A DNA stretch of 64,000 nt, taken from Batillaria attramentaria. Its lineage: Eukaryota > Mollusca > Gastropoda > Batillariidae. The notes below the pieces were generated by a model. That model was not told where the DNA came from and made no database searches. It was given only the letters and a program-made list of their open reading frames with translations. Position 1 is the stretch's first letter; every line of letters begins with the position of its first letter. Of this stretch, positions 31,451 through 42,106 are shown piece by piece. Location: contig JACVVK020000200.1 of the NCBI GenBank assembly GCA_018292915.2, positions 705,001-769,000 on the forward strand, in the 5' to 3' direction. Both the position numbers and the translations under genes were made by a program.

Positions 31451-32032
31451 GAGCGCTGTGGGTCCATTCCTGTCGCTTCTGATCTCTGTAGGCAGACGGA
31501 GACAAAAAAGAAATTTTTTAAGTCAAAATCAACAGGGTCAGCTCTCTCATAATTTTTTTTTATTATTAAGTCTTCGCTTTTCTAAATAATTTCCGCCATA
31601 TCCGACAATGGCGCTGGCTGTAAGCTGTCCCATTTTGACGGCCCGCCGAAACAGACTGCACTCTGGAGTCTAGAAGTAGATTTATTTAAGGTTGTCGGAC
31701 CTCCTCAAGTTACTGACCTTTCAACAATTGTATACGCCTTCATAGTTCACGTCGCGTCTTTACGTCACTATGTACTATCTTCTGCCGCGTAAGATTAACT
31801 GCGAGAAGGAGACACACGGCCCTGTCTCAAAAGCCAAAAATCCAGCTGAAAAAGCAACCCAACAGCAGATAAAGTCAGCATATATCAGAATAATAATGAA
31901 AACTTCAGTACATCATGTCATCATCCTCATCAAAACCACCATCATCATCGTCACAAATATCATTAGCAGAATAATAATGAAAACTTCAGTATACTCCATC
32001 ATCATCACCGCAATCATCATCGTCGCAAATAT
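31451..32032. repeat. No gene; ATC-rich tandem units at 31885-32032
   Basis: A unit of about 95 bp starting AGAATAATAATGAAAACTTC is followed by (ATC)n/(CAC)n and repeats. A further unit resumes after the SINE at 32231. The left half holds nothing recognisable. Confidence 0.7.
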
Positions 32033-32043
32033 CATCAGAGTGA

Positions 32044-32219
32044 GGGGTGGGTGGGTGTTTTGGGGGGCTTAACGTCCTTTTCCACCACATACGGGTGATA
32101 TCAAAGTCGGGGCAACGATGAGAAAGCCAGCATAAATATTTGGCCCCAGTCGGGATACGAACTCACGACCTGAGCATTAGAAGTCCAACGCTCTACCATT
32201 CGGCCACCCCGGCTCCCCA
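32044..32219 (-). mobile_element. tRNA-derived SINE, family A
   Basis: Reverse-complement full copy flanked by the 11-bp target duplication CATCAGAGTGA (32033-32043 and 32220-32230). Confidence 0.92.
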
Positions 32220-32387
32220 CATCAGAGTGATAATGAAAACTTCATTTCAGTACACGTCGTCGTCGTCGTCACCACCACCACCACCACCACAAATATCAAC
32301 AGAATAATAATGAAAAGTTCACTCTCCATTATCACCACCACCATCACAAATTCACAACATCCGTTTTCTTCAACTGAAATGCTTTTT

Positions 32388-35300
32388 CCCTACATGGTCC
32401 AACCCTTGTCGTGGGGTAGTGGCTTGTGTACCTCAATGACCCAGAGAACTATGCCAGCAGGAGCACATGCTCCTGGCAGGGTCACCCAAGCTGGACAGGT
32501 CGAAGGGTAGAGGTCAGACGAATGTGGACCACCTCTCCATGAGGCTAAACGGGTTTGCGTAGGGTTAACAGCCCTACCTGTAAAAAAACACTAAGTTACT
32601 GAAGCATCGACAGCAACAAACCGAGACATTCACCTGGGCGAGGAAGGGTCTCCATCCCGGAGACCTATGACGCATTGCAGTGAAAGCCGAAAGGAAGCTG
32701 CAAGGCCGACCCCCCTTCTAACACCCAGGACAACAACGAGAGTAGCCACATGGAACATCAGGACAATGTATGAAGTAGGAAGGACCATACAAGTAGCAAG
32801 AGAGATGAAGAACTACAAGATAGGAGTACTGGGACTGAGTGAGACAAGGTGGCTACAGACAGGACAGCTGAGATTTTCATCGGGAGAGCAATTGCTGTAC
32901 TCTGGACACACAGAGGATGGAGCCCCCCACACTGAGGGCGTGGCCCTGATGCTGGCACCGGAGGCACAGCGGGCACTCATCGGCTGGGAACCTGTCAACT
33001 CCCGCATCATCACAGCCAAATTCATCACCAAGAAAAAAGACATCAAGCTGAACATCATCCAGTGCTACGCTCCCACCAATGATGCGGAAGAGGAGAAAAA
33101 AGATGACTTCTACCAACAACTGCAGACAGTGATAGATAGAGGAGGAGCCAAGGACATGACCATACTGATGGGAGACTTCAACGCCAAGATTGGATCAGAC
33201 AACACAGGCTATGAGGACACCATGGGAACACACGGACTGGGACAGATGAACGAAAATGGCGAGCGCTTTGCAGACTTTTGTGCCCTGAACCAGCTAGTGA
33301 TAGGAGGCAGCATCTTCCCACACAAGCGCATCCACAAGGCCACATGGAGATCGCCGGACCATGTCACGGAGAACCAGATTGATCACATCTGCATCAGCCG
33401 GAAGTTCAGGAGATCGTGGCGGGATGTGCGCGTGATGAGGGGTGCCGATGTATCATCAGACCACCACCTTCTTGCAACAGCATTGAGACTTCGGCTTAAG
33501 AGGCACACCAACGCCAACAGCACACGGACCAGGTACAACGTTGGACTTCTCAGGAACACAGACACACAAGCAGCATTCCGGATCAGCCTTTCCAACAGGT
33601 TCCAGCCACTGCAAGACCTGATAGAAGACAGTGAAATGGACATCGAGACACAGTGGGAACACAGCAAGAAACTCTGGCACGACACATGCGAAGAGGTCCT
33701 TGGCAAGAGAAAGACCCAACATAAGGAATGGATCTCTGCTGATACCATCCAGAAACTGGAAGTTAGGAAAGAGAAGAAAACTGCACTGAACACGAGCCGA
33801 ACAAGAAGAGCTAAGGCAAAGGCACAAGAGGAATACACAGCAGCTGACAGAGAAGTGAAGAGGAGCACCAGGAAGGACAAGAGGGACTACATCGACAACC
33901 TGGCCCGTCAAGCAGAGGAAGCAGCCCGACAAGGGAATCTAAAAGACCTGTACCAGGTGACCAAGAAGCTCGCGGGCAAATTTCAGCAGACAGACAAACC
34001 AGTGAAGGACAAGAACGGGCACCCACTGACAACAACTGAGGAACAGCTGAAGCGATGGGCAGAACACTTCAGGGAGCTGTTAAATCGCCCCATCCCTGAA
34101 ACACCACCAGACATCCCACCAGCTGAGACAGAACTACCCATCAACTGCGACAAGCCCTCTAAGGCGGAGATCAGGAAAGCCATCATGACACTGAGAAATG
34201 GGAAAGCTGCAGGGCCGGACGAGATACCAGCAGAAGCCATTAAAGCAGACACAGAGACAGCCGTCAACATGCTGCACAGCCTGTTCAGCAAGATCTGGGA
34301 GAAGGAAGAGGTGCCAGCCCAGTGGAAAGAAGGGATCGTCATCAAGCTGCCAAAGAAAGGGGACCTCAGGGACTGCAGCAACTACCGAGGGATCATGCTC
34401 CTGTCAGTGCCAGGCAAGGTTCTCAACAGAATTCTACTGGAGAGGATGAGAGAGGCAGTCGACCCCATGCTCCGAGACCAGCAGGCGGGCTTTCGCAGGA
34501 ACAGGTCCTGCGCTGACCAGATTGCCAGCCTACGCATCATTGTGGAGCAGTCACTGGAGTGGAACTCCCCCCTCTACATCAACTTCATAGACTATGAGAA
34601 GGCCTTCGACAGTGTAGACAGAGAGGCTCTGTGGAAGCTGCTAAGGCACTATGGAGTTCCCGGGAAGATCATCTCCCTGATCCAGTGCACCTACCAAGAC
34701 ATGAGCTGCAGGATTGCCCATGCCGGCCAGTTGTCAGAAAGCTTCGAGGTGAAGACCGGAGTCCGCCAGGGATGCCTGTTGTCCCCGTTTCTCTTCCTCC
34801 TGGTCATCGACTGGATCATGAAGACCACTACAGCAGGCAGGAAAAACGGGATACAGTGGACACTCTGGACGCAGCTGGATGACCTCGACTTCGCGGACGA
34901 CCTGGCGCTCCTGTCTCACAGCCACAGCCAGATGCAGGACAAGACTACGTGCCTGGAAGCCACATCAGCCGGAACAGGGCTCAAGATCAACAGGAAGAAA
35001 ACCGAGCTGATGAAGATCAACACCACTGCCAACACACCAGTCACAGTCGGTGGAGAGCCCATCAGGGAGGTGGAGTCTTTTGTCTACCTGGGGAGTGTGG
35101 TTGATGGACAGGGAGGCACAGACCGAGACGTCACAGCCAGAATCGGCAAGGCAAGGGCAGCAATGGTCATGCTGAAGAACGTCTGGGCATCCAAAGTTGT
35201 CAGCATAAGAACCAAACTTCGCATCTTCAACTCCAACGTGAAGTCAGTTCTGCTCTACGGATGCGAAACATGGAGGACAACGAAGACGATGCAGCAGAAG

Positions 35301-35687
35301 ATCCAGACATTTCTCAACACCTGTCTGAGGCGCATCTTCAACATCCGATGGCCAGAGAAGATCCGGAATGAAGAGCTGTGGGAGCGAGCGGGGCAGGAAC
35401 CAGTGGCCAAGCAGATCCTGCGGAGGAAGTGGGGCTGGATTGGACACACCCTCAGGAAGCCAGCATCCAGCACCACACGCCAAGCCCTGACATGGAACCC
35501 GCAGGGGAAAAGGAAGAGAGGCCGGCCTCGCAACAGCTGGAGGCGGGACACTGAGGCAGAGCTATGTAAGCAGGGGACCAACTGGACTGGAGTGGCAAGA
35601 CTAGCCCAGAACAGAGTGCGATGGCGAAGGGTTGTCGATGGCCTATGCTCCACGTGGAGCCAAGGGCCTAAGTAAGTAAGTAAGTAA
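32388..35687 (+). mobile_element. Complete RTE-like non-LTR retrotransposon, 3300 bp
   Basis: Flanked by a perfect 12-bp target duplication GAAATGCTTTTT (32376-32387 and 35688-35699). A 5' UTR of about 280 bp precedes a single long ORF. There is almost no 3' UTR, because the ORF stop is the first TAA of a (TAAG)n tail. One ORF of about 1000 codons, 3.3 kb total and a short tandem-repeat tail are RTE-clade features (established knowledge). Clade placement is by pattern only. Perfect TSD and intact ORF indicate a young, possibly active copy. Confidence 0.88.
32667..35675 (+). CDS. LINE ORF: AP endonuclease and reverse transcriptase
   Basis: 1002 residues from an ATG at 32667. The N-terminal APE-type endonuclease (about residues 25-260) shows RVATWNIRTM, GLSETRW, MGDFNAKIG and the C-terminal SSDHHLL, the last matching the catalytic Asp-His of the fold. 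A charged linker follows. The reverse transcriptase (about 500-800) shows LRNGKAAGPDEIPAEAIK, NYRGIMLLS, NFIDYEKAFDSVDREALWKL, GVRQGCLLSPFLFLLVIDWI and the catalytic LDFADDLALLS box. The C-terminus (about 860-1000) carries VLLYGCETW and a basic WTLRK/RGRPRNSW region common to this LINE group. The protein nicks target DNA and copies element RNA in the nucleus by target-primed reverse transcription. No frameshift or stop interrupts it. Short ORFs on the opposite strand are shadows. Confidence 0.95.
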   Translation: MTHCSESRKEAARPTPLLTPRTTTRVATWNIRTMYEVGRTIQVAREMKNYKIGVLGLSETRWLQTGQLRFSSGEQLLYSGHTEDGAPHTEGVALMLAPEAQRALIGWEPVNSRIITAKFITKKKDIKLNIIQCYAPTNDAEEEKKDDFYQQLQTVIDRGGAKDMTILMGDFNAKIGSDNTGYEDTMGTHGLGQMNENGERFADFCALNQLVIGGSIFPHKRIHKATWRSPDHVTENQIDHICISRKFRRSWRDVRVMRGADVSSDHHLLATALRLRLKRHTNANSTRTRYNVGLLRNTDTQAAFRISLSNRFQPLQDLIEDSEMDIETQWEHSKKLWHDTCEEVLGKRKTQHKEWISADTIQKLEVRKEKKTALNTSRTRRAKAKAQEEYTAADREVKRSTRKDKRDYIDNLARQAEEAARQGNLKDLYQVTKKLAGKFQQTDKPVKDKNGHPLTTTEEQLKRWAEHFRELLNRPIPETPPDIPPAETELPINCDKPSKAEIRKAIMTLRNGKAAGPDEIPAEAIKADTETAVNMLHSLFSKIWEKEEVPAQWKEGIVIKLPKKGDLRDCSNYRGIMLLSVPGKVLNRILLERMREAVDPMLRDQQAGFRRNRSCADQIASLRIIVEQSLEWNSPLYINFIDYEKAFDSVDREALWKLLRHYGVPGKIISLIQCTYQDMSCRIAHAGQLSESFEVKTGVRQGCLLSPFLFLLVIDWIMKTTTAGRKNGIQWTLWTQLDDLDFADDLALLSHSHSQMQDKTTCLEATSAGTGLKINRKKTELMKINTTANTPVTVGGEPIREVESFVYLGSVVDGQGGTDRDVTARIGKARAAMVMLKNVWASKVVSIRTKLRIFNSNVKSVLLYGCETWRTTKTMQQKIQTFLNTCLRRIFNIRWPEKIRNEELWERAGQEPVAKQILRRKWGWIGHTLRKPASSTTRQALTWNPQGKRKRGRPRNSWRRDTEAELCKQGTNWTGVARLAQNRVRWRRVVDGLCSTWSQGPK

Positions 35688-35894
35688 GAAATGCTTTTTG
35701 ATTCACGAAGGTCATACCCGGACAGTTTTGGATAGCTGGTTTCAGAACAGTGAAACATTTGATCCATGACCAATTCATTTTCGGACTACCGCAATATGTG
35801 ACCAGGGAGGAGAGTGGTTGTAATTTTTGGTCTTACAGTTTTTGCTTTCCGGCGGACTGTCCAGCCAACTTACATCTCTGTAACCAGCCAGTCA

Positions 35895-36741
35895 GCCCTC
35901 GTTCTGAGAGGCGGAAGACAACTGTGACCCTTCCGGCCTTGACTTCTGTTCCTGAGTCAGACGTTAAAAGATTCTGTCGACGTACTGACGATATTCATCC
36001 ACTTTCTCCATTGGCCACGTGATCATATCTAGCTTCAGTCTGTCTAGCGTTCTCTGGAGGCGAGTTTCTTCCCTTTGTTTCCTCCGCCTCTCCAGCAGCA
36101 GGTTGAGCGTGTACAGGAACGGGTTGATGGCCGAGTTGATGGGCAGTACAAAGATGGCCGCCAAGACAGTGACTTCGCCGGGTATCGGAGTACCTTGACC
36201 AGCCAGCAGCCCCATCAGACCCACAGGGAACCAGCAGCAAAAGTCAGAGAAGACGATGAGAAAGAGGCGGCGGGCGATGGCCATGTCCTGCTGACGACGT
36301 TGTGTCTTGTCGGCCATGTAATGAGGGTGTTACGCACAGCACGATAGATCAAGATCTGTCCCAAACCGATCAGCAGAAAGAGGACAAAGTTGAGGACTAT
36401 AAAAACGCCAAAGGCGTACTGCTTGCCAGGAAACTGAAGCCGCGTGATGGGCAGTGGCAGACAGATTCCGGTCTGGCTGTAGAACTCCCACCCAGTGGCC
36501 GGCAGTAGAGGCACCACGGACAGAACAATGCCGGTCAGCCAGGCCGCACTACAGGCCACAAGAGCGCAGCGCCAGGTCAGATGCAGGTGATATTTGAGGG
36601 GGAACTGCAGCACGAGCAGACGGTCCAGGGTGATGATGCAGATGGTGATGGCCGACACCTCGCTGGACACCAGAGCCACAAAGCCGGCAGTCGTGCAGGC
36701 AGCGCTGTGGGTCGACTCCTGTCGCTTCCATACGTACCGCC
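35895..36741 (-). pseudogene. Frameshifted copy of the 7TM exon of the GRL101-like receptor
   Basis: The minus strand matches exon 2 (55802-56660) of the receptor at high identity: YVWKRQES, CTTAGFVALVSSEVSAI, LDRLLVLQFPLK, NPFLYTLNLLLERRR. A 5-bp insertion near 36314-36320 (CTCATTACATGGCC where the receptor has CTCATGGCC) breaks the frame after the fifth transmembrane helix. A TAA replaces a later codon (DRIF stop). No ectodomain exon lies upstream. The match starts at about the exon boundary, so this is likely a genomic segment duplication rather than a processed copy. Confidence 0.85.
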
Positions 36742-36797
36742 GCCCAGTCAGCCTCACCAGCTGTGTAGTGAAGACCCAGCGCCTGGTCTGGTATCTC

Positions 36798-36928
36798 GAG
36801 ACGAAAGAAACCACAAGATGTTTCAGTTTTTTGCCGTAGCTACCGAGCCTCCGGCGAGGTAGCTACGGCAAAATTTGAAACATCTCGTGGTTTCTTTCGT
36901 GGTAAACCACGAGAACTAATCATGTAAG
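36798..36928. mobile_element. Palindromic MITE, left arm truncated
   Basis: Arms of about 50 bp (ACGAAAGAAACCAC..TTTGCCGTAGCTACC and complement) surround the centre GAGCCTCCGGCGAG. The right end GAACTAATCATGTAAG equals the end of the 47032-47191 element. The centre (CTCGCCGGAGGCTC) is shared too. Confidence 0.75.
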
Positions 36929-38020
36929 CTGTTTACACCACGAGCATTTAGACTCCTTCCTCTACTGCTCTACTGGTCGCATACATATTCCGCGACATTT
37001 TATTTTTCTGGTAAGGTGATTAGTGACCTTTGTACCCCCTCCGTCAAAATTCTGCGCACTTACTTGTGAAGAAATGATGCGTAGGGCAGTCGAAAGTGCT
37101 TGATGTTAAGAAGAATATCATTTAAAGCAAGTGCTCGTGTACTGACATTCAAAAGTGCTCCCGTGCACACGCAACAAAGAAAGAAAACATGCAGCACTCC
37201 CTTTCATACGCACTGCAGGCTGACACGCAAACCATAACAAAGAGGAGTCTGAAGTTTATTGCTAAATAAATATTAGAAAATAAAGAGAGGTAGACAATAT
37301 TTCGGAACCTCTAAAATTTGGAAGCACGGGGCCTGAAACGAACAATCAGTTCAAGTCGTGTGGTGATGGCGAAGAAACGAACAAACAAAAAGAAAATGAG
37401 ACTACACTGGGTACAAAACCAGACGGACAAACAGACGGACTAACAAACCAAAACGATATACAACTACAAATCTGAAAAGCAGGAAATAACTCCTGCAAAC
37501 ACTTCACCTTTTCAAACAGAGATGCCTGAATTTACCAGTAAAAATCTTTATCGAGCAGTTCTTTCCAAAATAAAATCTACTAACCAAACTTTCCGTGTTC
37601 CAATGAATCGTCCAAACTGAACAATATCACTGGCGGTAATCCACACTAACAATAATAACAATAATATCCCTGATGGCACTGATGGTACAAATATAATAAT
37701 TCACATAGGTACTCTCACTGATGGCATCGATGGCCCCCGAAGAGGAGAACACTGGCGACACGAGGTATCCAAACAAAAACGGTCGTCTCCTAATACTAGT
37801 TTTAGTGCAGCTTTTATATTACATTGTCCCTTCCTCTGCCTGCGCACGGGTGGGGTTACGTGGGGTCAGCCCGCTGTCACTCAAAATTGCGGTACTGAAG
37901 CGATCGAAAACAATACTAGCTAAAGCATCAAAAGCCTAGGCAACTTTTCCTGAATCACACTGTTATAACAAACACAAATAATCGTACGGGCAGATTATAC
38001 ACAAAAACATTCAGAACAAA
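36929..38020. other. No gene recognised
   Basis: AT-rich sequence without splice-supported ORFs. I see no repeat class or RNA gene. Confidence 0.5.
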
Positions 38021-38029
38021 AATGCAGCT

Positions 38030-39397
38030 TCTTTACAAAAGCAAAACACTTGCCAGAGAGCACCAGGACAGTGTGCCCTCATCTACACTCCCGCTGGATC
38101 CCTCAGACCTCCCACAACCATGGACTGAAGACCATTCCACTCTCCACATCAGTTCCATTCGTCACCTCACGAGACTCCCAGGATGACAGCCAAACGCGCC
38201 CTAACCCTGGCCATGCTGGCAGAACAGCACCCGGAATTCTTCTTCTTCTGCGTTCCCTGTTCTGGACTCCGCCTCAGATGATTAGGTTTGTGGTCTTTAT
38301 ATAGGCAGTGGTCTTCAAGAGGTCTGTTTTGCTGCCCCAGAGTTTCTCTGCCAGTGTGGCTCCGTTCGGCCAGTGTTGTGTCCTTGCTTCTTTGAAGAGG
38401 GGGCAGGACTGCAGAATGTGTTCCGGGGTTTGAGGGGCTGTTCCGCACGGACAGTCTGGTGAGTGTGACAGCCCAAGGCGGCACAGGTGGGCACGCAGTC
38501 TGCAGTGTCCAGTTCGTAGTCTGAGGATGGTGGTCTGTTCATAACGCTGGAGCTGTGGCATCTGGTCGTTAGATGGGGGATTGTGTTGCGCCGTAGCACC
38601 CGGCATAATCCTGGATACACGTATACACTGACGGGTCTGCAACAAATGCCGTGGCCAATGGAGGAGCTGGAATTTTCATCAGGTTCTCGGATGGTGACAC
38701 TTCCACCTCAGGCATACCAACGGGAAAACACTGCTCAAACTACGTGGCAGGAGTAAAAGCCACTAACATGATCCAGGACTCAAGCAGCGAATGCCACCAA
38801 ATTGTATTCCTCAAAGATGCTCTCTCAGTCCTGGAGGCCCTCGCGAGTGATAAGCTTCCCCGTCTCGTGGAAAAACTCCAGAACATTGCCAGAACAAGAC
38901 GAGCGGCACTGCAGTGGCTACCCGCCCATTGTGGAATCCCACGTAACGAGAAAGCTGATCAGCTCGCCAGAGTGAGAGCAAGAGGACCACACACCGACAA
39001 CAGCGTCAGCTTCAGGGAGAAGTTGACTCTCATCAAGGCAGCCTTGCGGCCACAGTCCACACGAGACGACTACCACCTCCTCGACCGCTGGGAACAAGTC
39101 GTGCTGATGCGATTACGCACAGGCCATAACCGACTGAACGCCCACATGCACAGGAAGATGAAGCTGGCGCCTACACCAACATGCCCCTGTGGCGAAGACG
39201 ACCAAACTACAGAGCATGTTCTACAACAGTGCCAGCTGCTTCAACAGCTGAGACATGAAGTATGGCCAGCAGAAACTCCACTACGATCCAAGCTCTGTGA
39301 AAACAGAGACGAGCTGAAAAAAAAACCAACAACCCATCATTTATCTCACTATCCAGCGTGACGGTGTAAATGGCGAACGACAAGAAGAAGAAGAAAG
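38030..39397 (+). pseudogene. 5'-truncated LINE with RNase H domain, interrupted
   Basis: The plus-strand coding remnant reads ..AKRALTLAMLAEQHP up to 38234, then resumes after an inserted LINE with WIHVYTDGSATNAVANGGAG, which holds the first RNase H catalytic Asp. It continues through LQWLPAHCGIPRNEKADQLA (the last catalytic motif) and ends with the zinc-knuckle-like CPCGEDDQTTEHVLQQC and a stop at 39361. The 3' tail GAACGACAAGAAGAAGAAG follows. RNase H plus this tail is typical of I/Nimb- or Jockey-like LINEs. A TAA before WIHVYTDG and the insertion make it dead. Confidence 0.8.
38235..38594 (-). mobile_element. Short 5'-truncated LINE fragment nested in the LINE above
   Basis: Minus-strand C-terminal coding (QTTILRLRTGHCRLRAHLCR, CPCGTAPQTPEHILQSCP, stop at 38274) with the same kind of (GAA)n-ended tail. 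Flanked by the 9-bp direct repeat AGCACCCGG (38226-38234 and 38595-38603). Related to, but diverged from, its host LINE. Confidence 0.82.
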
Positions 39398-39970
39398 TGA
39401 AAAACTTCACAAAATTCCGAAGCGTAACGTGAAAACTACAGGAGAGCGCTCGTTCGGCTTTTTGGCCCCGACTGTCTTGAACTCTTTGTCATTCGAACTC
39501 TGCCTTCAGCCCTCATTGCCCCTGTTTTATGAAGACTTTCTCTTCCCTCAAGCTTTCGATAGCTAACTTCTGTTGATTAAAAAAATGTTTTTTTGTGTAC
39601 CTTCAGTTGATTGATGTCGCTGCACCTGCAAAAGCTAATGTTAGACTGAGTGGGTGCAAATAATTTCAGAGATTTGATCTCTTTCTTTTCGCCAAGGTTA
39701 CTCGACTTGGAAGTCTAGCCGATTCCTATCCCATTGTTATTTGACATAATTATAGACACACTCAGATTCTTCAAACTGTTAAAAACGAATAACCCTCCAC
39801 AGCAATTTCTTGTCTGCACAGAGATGACAAGAGGCGGCTGGAACCCGGATGTTCCTTCAGCCATGTCCGAGTCACCAGGCAATCATTCCCGTTCCGGGAG
39901 CCTCGCTACTCTTGGCCCCCACGACAACACCAACTCGGGTTAACCGAAACCGGGCTGATGTTAGTAATGC
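39398..39970. other. No gene recognised
   Basis: Nothing supported beyond short chance ORFs. Confidence 0.5.
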
Positions 39971-40270
39971 CTAAGAAGGAAAAAAAAAATCAAACTACTC
40001 GGTGACAAGGAAAGTGGACAGTTGTCCCACGTGCATACATAGACCCGCAGCAATCAATCATTTTCGTGGCAGCTTTGTGCTCCGCCGCGAAAAATGCATG
40101 CTTGTTGCGGCAAGGGAGATTAGTCATGCAGGTAATGTCGTGTACTGGTGCTGGTGAATGCAACAGTTTTCACCGCTTCTGTGCACACTGTGAAATAACA
40201 CGGGGCCCTCAAAGTTGTTCGCAGCTGTCCAATTTCCTTGTCACCGAGTAGTCTGATTTTTTCCTTCTTA
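39971..40270. mobile_element. ~300-bp MITE with ~50-bp TIRs
   Basis: Left end TAAGAAGGAAAAAA..ACTACTCGGTGACAAGGAAA..TGGACAG is repeated in inverted orientation at the right end (CCTTGTCACCGAGTAGTCTG..CCTTCTTA). The inner part shares GTGAATGC..ACAGTTTTCACCGCTTCTGTGCACA with 25186-25285. Confidence 0.75.
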
Positions 40271-40631
40271 AGGCCGTTCTACACGTGACAAGTGGCAAGT
40301 TGCCGCCCTTCGACTTTCCCCCCACAAGTTTGTCTGCTGCAACGCCGCTGCTTCTACACGCGGAAACCTCCGCACCACAAGTCGGCTGATTGACCTTTCG
40401 TGTGACCCTTTCAACCCTATATTTGGAAGGGGCCTCGCGCGATTTCGCCCGGCCATGGTCGCGAGTGAATCCGAGTCAGACTCAGCTGAACATGTGAATG
40501 AAAGTTCGGAGGAGGAATTAACTTTTGCAGCAGCTGCAGTTATTTTGCTGCAGAACAGGAAGAAACAGTGGATCTGGGCGAGAAAGTGGATCTTGCAGCG
40601 AGATTCGCTTGGCGCATACGGAGGTCTTTGA
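40271..40631 (+). mobile_element. Harbinger-like element, 5' end
   Basis: Starts AAGGCCGTTCTACACG, close to the AAGGCCGTTCTTAACC ends of the two MITEs at 42.1-43.2 kb, and leads into a transposase-like N-terminus. The 3' part is not found. Confidence 0.55.
40455..40631 (+). CDS. PIF/Harbinger transposase N-terminal fragment (58 aa)
   Basis: ATG at 40455, stop TGA at 40629-40631. An acidic N-terminus (SESESDSAEHVNESSEEE) is followed by a hydrophobic helix and RKKQWIWARKWILQRDSLGA. This resembles the conserved W-x-R-x-W-..-R-x-x-x-G-A-Y start of animal Harbinger transposases. The DDE domain is missing, so the fragment cannot be a working transposase unless splicing adds exons. None are seen. 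Confidence 0.5.
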   Translation: MVASESESDSAEHVNESSEEELTFAAAAVILLQNRKKQWIWARKWILQRDSLGAYGGL

Positions 40632-40914
40632 CGCCATTTTGTTTACTGAATTTGGCCGCGTGACCACTAGCCCGAGTTTGCATTGTTGCGGGGAAGAAGA
40701 GTAGCGAGGCACCCGGAACGGGAATGGGCACAGGGAAGAAGCTCGGTGGGCACAGGGAAGAAGCTCGGGGTCCGTGCAGTGTTCACTACACACTGGGCAC
40801 TTCGTCAAGGCAGGCTGGGATGGTTGGGCACTCGCCGTATTGTTTACAAACTGTTAGAGACAGACACAGTCTGTTGTACAAAATGGCGTGAGTCAAACCA
40901 TTGTAATGGCTTAA

Positions 40915-41300
40915 CCATCTGACCAAATAAAAGCGACATGGAAGGGACAGAAACCACTTAACTTTGACAAAGGACGGCACAGGTCAACGTTTCGGCTTTC
41001 GCCTTCTTCAGGACATAAACAAATGGGACATAACTTCAACAAACAAACAAAAGGTAACTCTGCGGACGTACTGACATACACGGCGCGGGAAAAAAAAAAA
41101 AAAAAAAAACGGTGGGCGAGAAAAGGACCAGAAAAAATAGTAAAAATATCACAACACCCATCCTTTGGTGACAAAAGACCATGGACTGTGTGTGAAAAAA
41201 AAATTGTTGGGCAGAAAAGAACAAAAAAGAATAGTTGACCTGTGCCGTCCTTTGTCAAAGTTAAGTGGTTTCTGTCGCTTTTATGTCGCTTTTATTTGCT
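40915..41300. mobile_element. Penelope-like element remnant (inverted arms)
   Basis: AACTTTGACAAAGGACGGCACAGGTCAACGTTTCGG..GCCTTCTTCAGG on the left is mirrored by TTGACCTGTGCCGTCCTTTG..AAGTTAAGTGG..GTCGCTTTTAT on the right. Reverse-complemented, the left arm reads CTGAAGAAGGCGAAAGCCGA then AACGTTGACC, a sequence type found at PLE termini. No RT or GIY-YIG ORF remains. The assignment is inference. Confidence 0.5.
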
Positions 41301-41489
41301 TAACTTGTAACCACTTCGCAGTCATTACCGTTTCCTTTTCCATCTGACCAAAATTTCGGCAAAAACTGATCGTTTGAGTAAACGCACCACTGGGGGCTTG
41401 CGATCAGATGCTGCGCGGACAAAAACCTTTACGAACCAGGGAGCCACTGAAAGGAAGGACGTTGCCGAATTGCCCAAAGAAAGTGAAAA

Positions 41490-41760
41490 GCGGGGGGGGG
41501 GGGGGGGGGGGGGGAGGATTTGACGACTTTCTGCCAAGTCGTTTTGATATTTCATGCAACGGCTAAACTGGGTTCTCTGTTGGGTGGGACGAGGGAGAGA
41601 GCAGGAAGAGGGGTAGGGGGAGGGGGGGTAGGGGAAGGGAGGGGGGGGCAAGACCATGGCTTTGCCCCCCCCCTCTTGCCATAGTCACCTGATTTTCCAA
41701 GGGGGGGGGAGATACTTGGGTACAGGGGGGGGGGGGCAGCTGCCCCCCCCCCCGACCCCC
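41490..41760. repeat. Poly-G/poly-C rich tracts
   Basis: G run at about 41491-41514, G-rich stretches to 41650, and a palindromic G-run/CAGCTG/C-run at about 41727-41755. Structure-prone and error-prone in assembly. Confidence 0.9.
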
Positions 41761-42106
41761 CGGTTCCGGCGCCCCTGGTTTGGAATAAATCAGCAAAAAG
41801 CTATTAAGCAAACAACCTTTGTCTGCATTTCGTTCTTTGCTGGTAGCCCGTTCCTCAGCTTGATAATTTGTTTGACGTCACAGATGTCCACCCAGCTTGG
41901 CCTACTGTTAAAACAGAACAGGATGTTCCCACTGGAGAGCGACAACTCTGTCTGAATTCAGCCAATCGCTGTGCGAAGCGTGTATATCCCGTGAAGTGAA
42001 CTTGATCTGACCCAATTCCTTCAGGTCAGACAACACACCGAGGAAGTCACGAGTTATCGCCAGTTTACTGAAAACCTCTGCGTGAATTAGGCAAAGTGGT
42101 GGACTA
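41761..42106. other. No gene recognised
   Basis: The minus strand carries an open stretch including AITRDFLGVLSDLKELGQIK, which looks protein-like, but no splice sites or family could be fixed. Confidence 0.3.

Noticed and set aside
33383..33932. Opposite-strand ORFs of 158-165 residues within the LINE
   Set aside because: Antisense shadows of the endonuclease-RT ORF.
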